Part shown: positions 24,998-34,385 of the stretch, piece by piece
How the letters are laid out: each line of letters begins with the position of its first letter
Position numbering within the stretch: the first letter of the stretch is position 1
From: Aliivibrio salmonicida LFI1238
GTDB taxonomy: Bacteria; Pseudomonadota; Gammaproteobacteria; Enterobacterales; Vibrionaceae
DNA: 64,000 nt
Assembly: GCF_000196495.1 (NCBI RefSeq)
Contig: NC_011312.1
Location: forward strand, 2,976,001 to 3,040,000
Direction of reading: 5' to 3'
Program-made: the position numbers and the translations under genes
Notes under the pieces: generated by a model
Database searches by the model: none
The model's input: only the letters and a program-made list of their open reading frames with translations
Told to the model about the DNA's origin: nothing

Positions 24998-25636
24998 TTA
25001 CCAGAACGTATCTCGACGCTTTGCTCTAGCAATGATATTTCCTGGCATTCGCATTTCTAACCCATCACGAAGATTAGCAATGCGTTGGTGTTTGCGCCCA
25101 TCTGACGTAACCGAATTGTATAACCATCGATACGCATCTTCATAGTCTAATGGACTTCCATAATCACTCAAAAGCAACTCAGCTAAACTAATACGGGCAT
25201 TAAGATTTCCCATTGCAGCGGCTTCACGTAAGTAAGGTATCGCTCTTTCTCTGTCTTGCTGAACTAAGGTGCCTTTAGAGTAGTATCGTCCAATTTGCTC
25301 TAATGCGGCAGGTAACCCTTGTCTGGCTGCGTTTTCCATATAATAGAGGCCAAGCTCTACATCACGGTCAACACAAACCCCCCACGCCAACATATCTCCA
25401 TACAAGAATTCATAAGCTGGAGAATCTATTTTTGTTGCACGGGCGACAATATCTTCAACTAGTTGGCAATTATCTACTTTTTGAACTCGCGTTAAATGTG
25501 AATTCGTATCAAATAATCTAAATAATTGATCTTCGGTATAGATCGGGACCGGTTCTCCGATCTCTTTAGTCGATGCATGCGTTGGCGCTAAAGCCACCAT
25601 ACACGCAACGACGAGATGTCGTAATTTCATATTCAT
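24998..25636 (-). CDS. motX: Sodium-driven polar flagellar motor protein MotX
   Basis: This protein of about 212 residues has an N-terminal signal peptide (MKLRHLVVACMVALAPTHAS) and Sel1-like repeats in the middle (AARQGLPAALEQIGRYYSKGT; AAAMGNLNARISLAELLL). The EIGEPVPIYTEDQL opening and the YRWLYNSV...RIANLRDGLE tail resemble vibrio MotX from memory. With MotY it forms the periplasmic T-ring that anchors PomA/PomB stators. I recall motX next to purA in V. cholerae, as here. ATG 25636 or 25630 may be the start. Confidence 0.85.
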   Translation of the reverse strand: MNMKLRHLVVACMVALAPTHASTKEIGEPVPIYTEDQLFRLFDTNSHLTRVQKVDNCQLVEDIVARATKIDSPAYEFLYGDMLAWGVCVDRDVELGLYYMENAARQGLPAALEQIGRYYSKGTLVQQDRERAIPYLREAAAMGNLNARISLAELLLSDYGSPLDYEDAYRWLYNSVTSDGRKHQRIANLRDGLEMRMPGNIIARAKRRDTFW

Positions 25637-25811
25637 CAACTCTTTATAACTGTATTTATTATATCGACGTAAGCGGCAATATCTTTAGACAAAATTTGCC
25701 TTTCGTGGCAAGTTTTTGCCCATAGTTATAAGTTATTGATAAAGATGAAAAACACAAAAATCACGCTACCGATTAGATCGAATTCTATATCTATTCTCAA
25801 ATTTCAGGCAC

Positions 25812-25840
25812 AAAAAAACCAACTACATGAGCTGGCTTTT
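25812..25840 (-). terminator. Terminator of purA
   Basis: On the minus strand CCAGCT-CATGT-AGTTGG forms a short stem followed by seven Ts, just past the purA stop. Confidence 0.75.
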
Positions 25841-25856
25841 ATTCATTCGTTCGTTA

Positions 25857-27173
25857 TTAAACTTCGAATGGGTGTACTTTAACGATTGTCTCATTACGGT
25901 CAGGACCAGTAGAGATAATGTCAATTGGAACACCTGTTAGTTCTTCGATACGCTTAATGTAATCTAGAGCCGCTTGTGGAAGCGCTTCGATTGTTTGTGC
26001 ACCGAATGTATTCTCAGACCAACCAGGCATAGTTTCATATACTGGCGTCGCTTCTTCAAATGCTTCAGCAGCCATTGGAGAAACTTCTAATAAAGAGCCA
26101 TCTTTCATCTTGTAACCAGTACAGATTTTTAGCTCTTTTAGGCCATCTAAAACGTCTAGTTTAGTTAGACAAATTCCAGATAATGAGTTGATTTGAATTG
26201 CACGACGCATAGCAACAGCATCGAACCAACCACAACGGCGTAAACGGCCTGTTGTTGCACCAAACTCATGACCAACATCGCCTAAGTGCTTACCAATTGG
26301 GTCTTGTTTATCTAGACCGTCATATAGCTCTGTAGGGAATGGACCTGAACCTACACGAGTACAATATGCTTTGGTAATACCTAGAATGTAACCTAAGTGA
26401 CGAGGACCAAAACCAGAACCAGCAGCAACACCACCAGCGGTTGTGTTCGAAGAAGTTACATATGGGTATGTACCGTGGTCGATATCTAGAAGCGTACCTT
26501 GAGCACCTTCAAACATGATTTTGTCGCCACGCTTACGCGCTGCATCAAGAGTATCAGTAACATCAATAACCATCGATACAAGTAGATCAGCATAGCTCAT
26601 CACTTGCTCAAGTACTTCTTCGTAGTTTACTTCTTCTACTTTATAGTAATTTACTAATTGGAAGTTATGGTATTCCATTACTTCTTTTAGTTTTTCTGCA
26701 AAAGTCACTTTATCAAACAGATCGCCAACACGTAGACCACGACGAGATACTTTATCTTCGTACGCTGGACCGATACCGCGACCAGTTGTGCCAATTGCTT
26801 TATTACCACGAGCAAGCTCACGCGCTTGGTCTAATGCGATGTGGTAAGGAAGAATTAGAGGACAAGCTTCAGAAATGAATAGGCGTTCACGAACTGGAAT
26901 GCCACGCGCTTCAAGTGGCGCCATTTCTTTTAGTAAGGCATCAGGTGAAAGCACTACACCATTACCGATAATGCATTCAACATTATTGCGTAAAATACCT
27001 GATGGAATTAAGTGTAGAACGGTTTTCTCACCGTCGATAACTAGAGTATGGCCTGCATTGTGACCGCCTTGATAGCGAACCACATACTTTGCATCTTCAG
27101 TTAAAAGATCTACTATTTTACCTTTACCTTCGTCACCCCATTGGGTGCCCAGAACGACTACGTTATTTCCCAT
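25857..27173 (-). CDS. purA: Adenylosuccinate synthetase
   Basis: This 438-residue enzyme makes adenylosuccinate from IMP, aspartate and GTP, the committed step to AMP. The N-terminal GTQWGDEGKGKIVDLL loop carries the catalytic Asp; GHNAGHTLVI, GTTGRGIGPAYEDK and FEGAQGTLLDIDHGTYPYVT are all present. Length is normal. The order purA-yjeT-hflC-hflK matches the E. coli 94-min region. Confidence 0.98.
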   Translation of the reverse strand: MGNNVVVLGTQWGDEGKGKIVDLLTEDAKYVVRYQGGHNAGHTLVIDGEKTVLHLIPSGILRNNVECIIGNGVVLSPDALLKEMAPLEARGIPVRERLFISEACPLILPYHIALDQARELARGNKAIGTTGRGIGPAYEDKVSRRGLRVGDLFDKVTFAEKLKEVMEYHNFQLVNYYKVEEVNYEEVLEQVMSYADLLVSMVIDVTDTLDAARKRGDKIMFEGAQGTLLDIDHGTYPYVTSSNTTAGGVAAGSGFGPRHLGYILGITKAYCTRVGSGPFPTELYDGLDKQDPIGKHLGDVGHEFGATTGRLRRCGWFDAVAMRRAIQINSLSGICLTKLDVLDGLKELKICTGYKMKDGSLLEVSPMAAEAFEEATPVYETMPGWSENTFGAQTIEALPQAALDYIKRIEELTGVPIDIISTGPDRNETIVKVHPFEV

Positions 27174-27351
27174 CTTTCCAAAGTCTGCTTGTTAGTTAAA
27201 AATGGATTCTAGCATTGATAGAAAAATGTTTCAGTTATTTTTAAGCGAAATCTCACTTTCACAATAAAGCGCTGTCAATCTACACAATATCATTATTTAT
27301 TTTTTTGAATGAAATCAAAAACAAGATTACGATTTTATATTTAGGTAAAAC

Positions 27352-27537
27352 TCAAAGCATCATACTGCAAATAACAAGACCAGAAACCACTAAACAACCA
27401 CCAATACGACGCAACGTATTATTCGGTTGTTCACTTAATTGAGCGACCATATTTCGCCATCCATCAGGGGCAATTAATGGACCTAATCCCTCAACAATAA
27501 GCACACCACCAATCGCTAACCACACTGCATTACTCAT
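27352..27537 (-). CDS. YjeT-like DUF2065 small membrane protein
   Basis: The 61-residue protein has two hydrophobic helices (about 5-24 and 42-60) around a short polar loop. Sequence and position between hflC and purA match the DUF2065/YjeT family. Its function is unknown. A terminator-like hairpin separates it from hflC. Confidence 0.85.
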   Translation of the reverse strand: MSNAVWLAIGGVLIVEGLGPLIAPDGWRNMVAQLSEQPNNTLRRIGGCLVVSGLVICSMML

Positions 27538-27567
27538 TATGTACCCTTATCTATCGAGCAGAAACAA

Positions 27568-27591
27568 AACAAGGTCCCGAAGGACCTTGTT
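27568..27591 (-). terminator. Hairpin between hflC and the YjeT-like gene
   Basis: The 10-bp perfect stem AACAAGGTCC / GGACCTTGTT has a TTCG tetraloop on the minus strand, followed by TTGTTTC. The T run is imperfect, so it may attenuate rather than fully stop transcription. Confidence 0.7.
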
Positions 27592-27624
27592 TAAATTAGA
27601 GTGAATTAAAATCTAGAACTAGAC

Positions 27625-28509
27625 TTATTTCCCACCCATTGGATCATTCATGTATTTGAAGAAATCAGTCTTAGGATCAAGTACCAAGATGTCATTCTTA
27701 CTGTTGAATGATTTTTCATACGCACGTAATGAGCGAATGAAACCAAAGAGCTCAGGCTCTTTGTTAAACGTATCAGCGTACAGTTTTGCTACTTTCGCAT
27801 CCGCATTACCACGAGTAATTTGTGCTGTTTTATCTGCTTCTGCAATGATAGTAGCCACTTCAAGTTCTGATTGAGCACGAATAACTTCGGCTTTTTCACG
27901 ACCTTGAGAACGTAACTTACGAGCAACCGCTTCACGCTCTGCACGCATACGACGGTAAATCGACTCAGAGATTTCTTCAGGTAAGTTGATTTTCTTGATT
28001 CGTAAATCAATCACTTCAATCCCTAAATCACCCGTTCCTTCTTGAGAGTCAAGAAGTACTGTTGCCATTACTTCTTCACGTTTCTCAGAAACGATCTCTT
28101 TCACTGTTTTTCCGCCGATCTCAGCTCGTAGACCATCAGATACACGACGTTGTAATAATGACTCTGCCGTTAAGATATTACCACCACCTGTTGCTAGATA
28201 GAATTGACCAAAGTCTTTGATCTTCCATTTAACATACGAGTCGATAATAACGTCTTTTTTCTCTGATGTTACAAAACGGTCTGACTGGTCATCCATTGTT
28301 TGAATACGAGCATCTAATGTATTTACACGATCGAACATTGGCATTTTAAAGTGCAGACCAGGTTCATAAATACGTGTAACTTGATTATCATCTTTAATCA
28401 AACGGCCAAATCGAGTAACTATTCCGCGTTCGCCTTCTGGGATCACAAATAGTGACATTAAGAAAATAGCGATAACAACGATAAGCGTTGGGATCATTAA
28501 CTTACGCAT
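27625..28509 (-). CDS. hflC: FtsH protease modulator HflC
   Basis: This 294-residue SPFH/band-7 protein has an N-terminal membrane anchor (LMIPTLIVVIAIFLMSLFVI). It forms the periplasm-facing HflKC cage around FtsH and limits degradation of membrane substrates. It lies 2 bp after hflK, so the two are translationally linked. Confidence 0.96.
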   Translation of the reverse strand: MRKLMIPTLIVVIAIFLMSLFVIPEGERGIVTRFGRLIKDDNQVTRIYEPGLHFKMPMFDRVNTLDARIQTMDDQSDRFVTSEKKDVIIDSYVKWKIKDFGQFYLATGGGNILTAESLLQRRVSDGLRAEIGGKTVKEIVSEKREEVMATVLLDSQEGTGDLGIEVIDLRIKKINLPEEISESIYRRMRAEREAVARKLRSQGREKAEVIRAQSELEVATIIAEADKTAQITRGNADAKVAKLYADTFNKEPELFGFIRSLRAYEKSFNSKNDILVLDPKTDFFKYMNDPMGGK

Positions 28510-28511
28510 GA

Positions 28512-29735
28512 TTAATATCTCCCTTCACGAGTTGAAGTACGGCTTGTAGTATTCGCTTTTGGATCTGGTTGTCCATTTTTCTCTAACTCAAAATCATAAT
28601 TTTTAGATGATGATGTTGATGTTTGAGGAGAAACTTTAGCAGACCCTTGTTGATTGCCTACCATCTTATCTAATGGAAGATACAACAAGTTACCATTAGA
28701 TTCAGAATCAATCAGAACCTTACTTGTATTACTGTATACACGTTCCATCGTATCAAGATACAGACGAGTACGAGTGACTTCAGGCGCTTTATTGTATTCA
28801 GGTAACAGCTTTTCAAACTGAGCAATTTGACCAATAGCTCCGTTGACGGTACGTTCAGTATAACCTTGAGCTTCTTTCTTCAAACGCTCAGCACGACCTG
28901 TCGCTTTAGGAAGAATATCATTACTGTACGCTTCTGCTTCACGAATAAAACGCTCTTCATCTTCTCGAGCTGCGATAGCATCATCGAACGACGCTTTCAC
29001 TTCTTCCGGCGGACGAGCTAATTGGAAGTTAACGTCTACAACAATTAACCCCATATCGTATTTATCAATAATACGATTCAGTGTTTCTTGAGTACGTTGA
29101 CGAATCACTTGACGACCACTGGTCAAGATATCATCCATTTTAGCATCACCGATTACAGCACGAAGTGCAGAATCAGTTGCTTGACGTAAACTGTCATCAG
29201 CATTAACTACGGTATATAAATATTTCCTTGCGTCAGCAACTCGATATTGAACACCCATTTCAACTGTGACTACATTTTCATCTTTTGTTAGCATTAACCC
29301 TTTTGAGTTTAATGAACGAATCGATTGAATGTTTACAGCTGTTACTTGGTCAATAAAGGTTGGTTTCCAGTTAAGACCTGGATCAACCATACGATCGTAC
29401 TTGCCTAAACGTAGAACAACACCACGCTCACTCTCGCCAATCGTATAGAAACCAGAGAATATCCAGATAGCAATTGCGACAACAGCAATTAGACCTAAGC
29501 CAATTGCGCCACCATTACCAAATGAAGGTAAGCCACTGCCACCTTTATTGTTTCCTCCTTTATTGCCACCACCAAACTTACCGCTTAGTTTTTGGCTTAG
29601 CTTATTAAATACTTCATCAAGATCTGGTGGACCTTGATCACGACCGCCACGATTTTTATTACCCCAAGGGTCTTTATTATCGCCACCGCCGTTCTTGTCG
29701 TTATTGTTGTTATTTCCAGGCTCATTCCACGCCAT
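28512..29735 (-). CDS. hflK: FtsH protease modulator HflK
   Basis: This 407-residue SPFH/band-7 protein has a long Gly/Asn-rich cytoplasmic N-terminus (NNNNDKNGGGDNKDPWGNKN), one transmembrane helix (~77-97), then the band-7 domain. It partners HflC in controlling FtsH. Upstream is hflX, 18 bp away. Confidence 0.96.
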   Translation of the reverse strand: MAWNEPGNNNNNDKNGGGDNKDPWGNKNRGGRDQGPPDLDEVFNKLSQKLSGKFGGGNKGGNNKGGSGLPSFGNGGAIGLGLIAVVAIAIWIFSGFYTIGESERGVVLRLGKYDRMVDPGLNWKPTFIDQVTAVNIQSIRSLNSKGLMLTKDENVVTVEMGVQYRVADARKYLYTVVNADDSLRQATDSALRAVIGDAKMDDILTSGRQVIRQRTQETLNRIIDKYDMGLIVVDVNFQLARPPEEVKASFDDAIAAREDEERFIREAEAYSNDILPKATGRAERLKKEAQGYTERTVNGAIGQIAQFEKLLPEYNKAPEVTRTRLYLDTMERVYSNTSKVLIDSESNGNLLYLPLDKMVGNQQGSAKVSPQTSTSSSKNYDFELEKNGQPDPKANTTSRTSTREGRY

Positions 29736-29753
29736 TAGAAAACTCCAAAGTAA

Positions 29754-31073
29754 TTATGAAGATAAAGAATTCGGTGTACTCTCGTCAGTCATTAAAAAAT
29801 AACTTAACGGAGTCTCTTCACGTTTTTCTAACTTAGACCAATCAACTTGCTGCATACGTATATCAATAAGCAAGCTGCCATCATCCTGATATTCTTCTTT
29901 TATAATGCTTTGCATTTGAAAGAATTTACTTCGAAAACGCCCAACCAATTCAGGAGGTAACCGCAATGTATGCTCTACCATCTGCCCTGCTAATCGCTCC
30001 GTTAATGCTTGAAAAAGTAAATCAATGCCTTCGCCTTCCATTGCTGAAACCCAAACACATCGAGGAACGCCCTCTTCATCACGGTCAATTCGTGGTTGTT
30101 GATCTTCTAAGTCATCAATCTTATTCATTACGAGAAGATAAGGTACCTCATTGGCATCTATCTCTTCTAGAACAATATCTACCGCTTCAATGTTCTCACG
30201 AAAGCGTTCATCACTGGCATCAACAACATGTAACAAGATATTTGCTTCTTGCGTTTCTTGAAGTGTCGCTTTAAACGCGGCAACAAGATCATGAGGTAAA
30301 TGACGTATAAAGCCCACCGTATCAGCAAGTATTGCTGTACCAACATCTGTAACGTCTATCTTACGTAATGTAGGATCAAGCGTAGCAAACAGCTGGTCAG
30401 CGGCATAAACCCCCGCATCTGTAATTCGATTAAATAACGTAGATTTACCTGCGTTAGTATAACCAACTAAAGAAATGGTTGGGATTTCTGCACGATATCT
30501 TGCCCGACGACCTTGTTCGCGTTGTTTTGCGACTTTAGCCAATCGACGTTGAATTGCTTTAATACGATCTCGTAATAATCGTCTATCGCTTTCCAACTGA
30601 GTTTCACCAGGACCACGTAAACCAATCCCGCCTTTTTGGCGTTCAAGGTGTGTCCATCCTCGGATCAATCGAGTAGATATATGACGTAATTGTGCGAGCT
30701 CGACTTGCAACTTACCTTCATAGGTTCGTGCACGTTGAGCAAAAATATCCAGTATTAACCCATTACGGTCTATCACTCGACATTCACATAATGCCTCTAA
30801 ATTTCGTTCTTGAGCAGGAGAAAGCGCATGATTAAAAATCACAATATCCGCATTCTTAGCTCGAACCATATTGGCAATTTCTTGTGCTTTACCTAAACCA
30901 ACATAATATTTAGGGAGCGGAGATTGACGGGTCCCCGTCACAACACCTAATGTGTTGGCTCCAGCAGAAGATATCAACATTTTACACTCGTTGAGATCTT
31001 CCAACTCCCCTTCATAAGTAAAGCTGATGTGCACAAGAATAGCCTGTTCACCGGATTCATAACGGTCAAACAA
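29754..31073 (-). CDS. hflX: Ribosome-associated GTPase HflX
   Basis: This 439-residue Obg-HflX-family GTPase splits stalled ribosomes. The glycine-rich linker GGIGLRGPGETQLESDRR precedes the G domain with G1 GYTNAGKSTLFN, G3 DTVGF and G4 NKID. It is 44 bp downstream of hfq in the conserved miaA-hfq-hflX-hflK-hflC order. Confidence 0.97.
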   Translation of the reverse strand: MFDRYESGEQAILVHISFTYEGELEDLNECKMLISSAGANTLGVVTGTRQSPLPKYYVGLGKAQEIANMVRAKNADIVIFNHALSPAQERNLEALCECRVIDRNGLILDIFAQRARTYEGKLQVELAQLRHISTRLIRGWTHLERQKGGIGLRGPGETQLESDRRLLRDRIKAIQRRLAKVAKQREQGRRARYRAEIPTISLVGYTNAGKSTLFNRITDAGVYAADQLFATLDPTLRKIDVTDVGTAILADTVGFIRHLPHDLVAAFKATLQETQEANILLHVVDASDERFRENIEAVDIVLEEIDANEVPYLLVMNKIDDLEDQQPRIDRDEEGVPRCVWVSAMEGEGIDLLFQALTERLAGQMVEHTLRLPPELVGRFRSKFFQMQSIIKEEYQDDGSLLIDIRMQQVDWSKLEKREETPLSYFLMTDESTPNSLSS

Positions 31074-31117
31074 GCGCTAACTCCTTAACAGATTGTCTAT
31101 TTAAAAATAAAATAGTC

Positions 31118-31384
31118 TTACTCTTCTGTTGTTTCTTGTGGGCGCTCGCCTTGTGGTCGATCACTAGCAGTGTGATGGCTTACAGCACGAGCAGGAACAA
31201 CAGTAGAAATCGCATGCTTATATACCATTTGATTTACTGTGTTCTTTAATAGGATAACAAATTGATCAAATGATTCGATTTGTCCCTGTAATTTAATCCC
31301 ATTCACTAAATAAATAGACACTGGAATCCTTTCGCAACGCAGTGCATTCAAAAATGGGTCTTGCAAAGATTGCCCTTTAGCCAT
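31118..31384 (-). CDS. hfq: RNA chaperone Hfq
   Basis: This 88-residue Sm-like protein pairs small RNAs with mRNAs. The Sm1 segment is LVNGIKLQGQIESFDQFVILLKN; the Sm2 signature (V)YKHAIS is present. The C-terminal tail (VVPARAVSHHTASDRPQG...) is shorter than the E. coli tail (102 aa total), as is usual in vibrios. Confidence 0.97.
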   Translation of the reverse strand: MAKGQSLQDPFLNALRCERIPVSIYLVNGIKLQGQIESFDQFVILLKNTVNQMVYKHAISTVVPARAVSHHTASDRPQGERPQETTEE

Positions 31385-31478
31385 TTTTTTTTCCTTTTTG
31401 GTTTGTAATTGTAATTTTATTTAGCTATTAGTCTTTAGCTTATGACTAAACGCTCTGAAGTTAAACAACATTGATACA

Positions 31479-32420
31479 TTATTGTGCTTGTTTCTTATCT
31501 AAACGATCAGAAATCGTTTGTAGGGCACCATCAATATTGTCACTATCCAGCCAAGTTAAGTCTTTCCAGCTACGTAGCCAGGTGATTTGTCTCTTGGCCA
31601 ATTGACGAGTCGCACAAATACCGCGGAAAATCGCGTCATCTAATGTGCCTTCCCCATCAAAATACTCCCACATTTGTCGATAACCTACGCAACGAATTGA
31701 TGGCAAATCGGCATGAAGATCATCTCGTTCATAAAGAGAACGAACTTCTTCTTCAAAACCGCCTTTCATCATATTATCAAAACGCAGTTCAATACGACGG
31801 TGAATTTCTGCTCTTTCTTTAGGTGCAATCGCAAATTGATGCACTTGATAAGGCAAAGCATCACCTTTAACTTGGGTTAATTCTGTTAATGTTTTACCCG
31901 AAATTCGAAACACTTCCAACGCTCGGGAAAGTCGTTGTGGATCATTAGGATGAATTCTCTCAGCGGATACAGGATCAATCTCTTTTAACTGATCATGCAT
32001 CGCCTCCCACCCCAATGTTTCCGCTTCTTGCTCAATTTGAGCTCTAATGTCAGCATCCGCTGCTGGTAATGGTGAAAGACCTTCTAGCAGTGCTTTGTAG
32101 TACAACATTGTACCGCCTACTAATAAAGGTATCTTTCCTTGAGCAACAATATCTTCCATCTCTTTTAAGGCATCACGACGAAATTCAGCAACTGAATAGC
32201 TCTCTGCCGGATCGAGAATATCAATAAGACGATGAGGAGCCTGTAAAAGTTCCGTTTCATTTGGTTTCGCCGTACCAATATCCATACCTTTATAGATAAG
32301 GGCTGAATCTACGCTTATCAACTCCACAGGAAAACGTTTTCGCAATTGAATTGCTAAGTCCGTTTTCCCTGATGCAGTTGGTCCCATCAAAAAGATGGCT
32401 TGAGGTAATGCTTTATTCAT
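31479..32420 (-). CDS. miaA: tRNA dimethylallyltransferase
   Basis: This 313-residue enzyme adds dimethylallyl to A37 of tRNAs reading UNN codons. The P-loop is GPTASGKTDLA, and DSALIYKGMDIGTAKP follows. It overlaps mutL by 8 bp, so translation is probably coupled. Confidence 0.97.
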   Translation of the reverse strand: MNKALPQAIFLMGPTASGKTDLAIQLRKRFPVELISVDSALIYKGMDIGTAKPNETELLQAPHRLIDILDPAESYSVAEFRRDALKEMEDIVAQGKIPLLVGGTMLYYKALLEGLSPLPAADADIRAQIEQEAETLGWEAMHDQLKEIDPVSAERIHPNDPQRLSRALEVFRISGKTLTELTQVKGDALPYQVHQFAIAPKERAEIHRRIELRFDNMMKGGFEEEVRSLYERDDLHADLPSIRCVGYRQMWEYFDGEGTLDDAIFRGICATRQLAKRQITWLRSWKDLTWLDSDNIDGALQTISDRLDKKQAQ

Positions 32421-34377
32421 GACTAAATGCTTGTATCGCCTGAGTAATATCTATGTTTTTTAGCAGTTTATTATTAAATTGAGATAATTCATTACCCCAC
32501 AACTGCTCTAATTCCATCACAAGTTGTATTGCTTGTGCTGAGCTATAGCACGCTTCATCATGTTGTACTTGATGAGAAAGCCAGCTAATCACTTGATCCA
32601 ACGATGGATTAATCTGATAAATATACCTTAACAGATTCGGGATCAATTGTTGTAAATTCTGTTGCCTGATAGGCTGACAAACCGCCATAACTATCAAACT
32701 TTCATTATTTTTCACTTTAAGATCAATACCAAGTTGTTTCAATATACCTTGATACTCTGTGAGTTTGTTACAAATATCTTTATCAATCCCTATCGATAAT
32801 GGAATCAATAACGGCTGAGCTTTTAACACTTCATGATGAGCCGAGTTTAATTGGCCATAACTTTTGATAAATTCAGCATAGCGTAGATCAACCAATTGCA
32901 ATTGATTACCTAATTGAAGCAGCCCAAACACCTTATCAACAACACTTAACACTTTCCCTAATAGCATAGAAGTCGACACCGCACTTTTCAATTGAGGCAC
33001 AACAACAGTGTTATGTTTAGCCTCTGAAATCTTAGGGATCCGTACTTCATTAACTTCAAAATTAGATGTTTTGTCTTCACGATCTCGCGTTGTTAATAAA
33101 TGTTGGTAGTTATTCAATTCTCTTTGGGACGGTTTTTCACTTTGATACGCTTTAGGCATTGATGGTTTTGCTTTAGATACCCACTCATCTGAAGACGCTT
33201 TATTTGGGTAACTCGGTGTTGCTTCGATTGCTTCTTTCAATTGCTTCGATTTGTTCTCAATATGAGCATCAGTTAGTGGCAGAGAAGACTGACGAACATA
33301 ATCTTTCATTGGTGGAAAATAAGATTCCCTATCCATTTCAATATCTGATGTCGTTGTTACTTCAGGTAAAGATGCTGCCTGTTGCAAAGCACCATAAATA
33401 GCTTGGTATATAAAATCATGCACTAACCGTGCTTGGTGAAACCTCACCTCGTGCTTTGCTGGATGAACATTCACATCTACGTCATGTGGATTTATCTCGA
33501 TAAATAAAATATAAGCCGCATACTGATTCGTAGAAAGGCTTGATTCATACCCTTGACGAATTGCATGATTAATCAACTTATCTTTCATCATACGACCATT
33601 CACATAGCAATATTGAACATCACCTTGGGCACGGGCACCTTCTGGAGATGAAATCCATCCATGAAAGATTAAGTCTCCATGCTCCAACTCAACTTCTAAT
33701 GCATGCTGTAAGAAACTCGCTCCACATACGGCAGCTAAACGTTTCTCTACTTGCATTTTCGTTTGAGCTGCTCGGTATTGACGAACCGATTTACCGTTAT
33801 GACGTAAATTGATCGTAATATCTAATCGACTCAATGCAATACGCTTAAGCAATTCATCAATATGAGTAAATTCAGTTTTATCGGTACGAAGAAATTTTCG
33901 ACGGGCAGGAGTATTGAAGAATAGATCGACAACATCGATGGTTGTCCCAACAGGGTGAGCGGCTGGTTTTAATTTAACCTCCATATCTCGCCCTTCAGCA
34001 TGTGCAGACCACGCTTCTTCTTGTGCAACAGTGCGTGAGGTAAGCGTTAATCGAGAAACAGAGCTGATTGACGCTAAAGCTTCACCACGAAACCCTAAAC
34101 TGACAATCGCTTCAAGATCATCAAGAGTCGTAATTTTTGAGGTCGCGTGACGGCTTAATGCTAATGTCAGTTCTTCTTTAGGGATACCAGACCCATTATC
34201 ACGGATGCGAATGAGTTTACTGCCCCCTTTTTCGATATCAATATCGATGCGAGTCGCTCCGGCATCGATACTATTTTCAACCAATTCTTTGACAACCGAA
34301 GCGGGGCGTTCCACAACCTCACCCGCCGCAATTTGGTTGGCCAGTCGAGCGGGTAAGATTTGAATTGGCATAACCAT
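32413..34377 (-). CDS. mutL: DNA mismatch repair protein MutL
   Basis: This 654-residue GHKL ATPase couples MutS recognition to MutH and UvrD. Motifs are ELVENSIDAGATRIDI (I), RDNGSGI (II) and GFRGEALASI (III) in the N-terminal ~330 residues. A long polar linker follows (~340-470), then the dimerisation domain. The endonuclease motif DQHAAHER is absent, as expected for a MutH-dependent species. Confidence 0.97.
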   Translation of the reverse strand: MVMPIQILPARLANQIAAGEVVERPASVVKELVENSIDAGATRIDIDIEKGGSKLIRIRDNGSGIPKEELTLALSRHATSKITTLDDLEAIVSLGFRGEALASISSVSRLTLTSRTVAQEEAWSAHAEGRDMEVKLKPAAHPVGTTIDVVDLFFNTPARRKFLRTDKTEFTHIDELLKRIALSRLDITINLRHNGKSVRQYRAAQTKMQVEKRLAAVCGASFLQHALEVELEHGDLIFHGWISSPEGARAQGDVQYCYVNGRMMKDKLINHAIRQGYESSLSTNQYAAYILFIEINPHDVDVNVHPAKHEVRFHQARLVHDFIYQAIYGALQQAASLPEVTTTSDIEMDRESYFPPMKDYVRQSSLPLTDAHIENKSKQLKEAIEATPSYPNKASSDEWVSKAKPSMPKAYQSEKPSQRELNNYQHLLTTRDREDKTSNFEVNEVRIPKISEAKHNTVVVPQLKSAVSTSMLLGKVLSVVDKVFGLLQLGNQLQLVDLRYAEFIKSYGQLNSAHHEVLKAQPLLIPLSIGIDKDICNKLTEYQGILKQLGIDLKVKNNESLIVMAVCQPIRQQNLQQLIPNLLRYIYQINPSLDQVISWLSHQVQHDEACYSSAQAIQLVMELEQLWGNELSQFNNKLLKNIDITQAIQAFSHE

Positions 34378-34385
34378 ATCCTTGA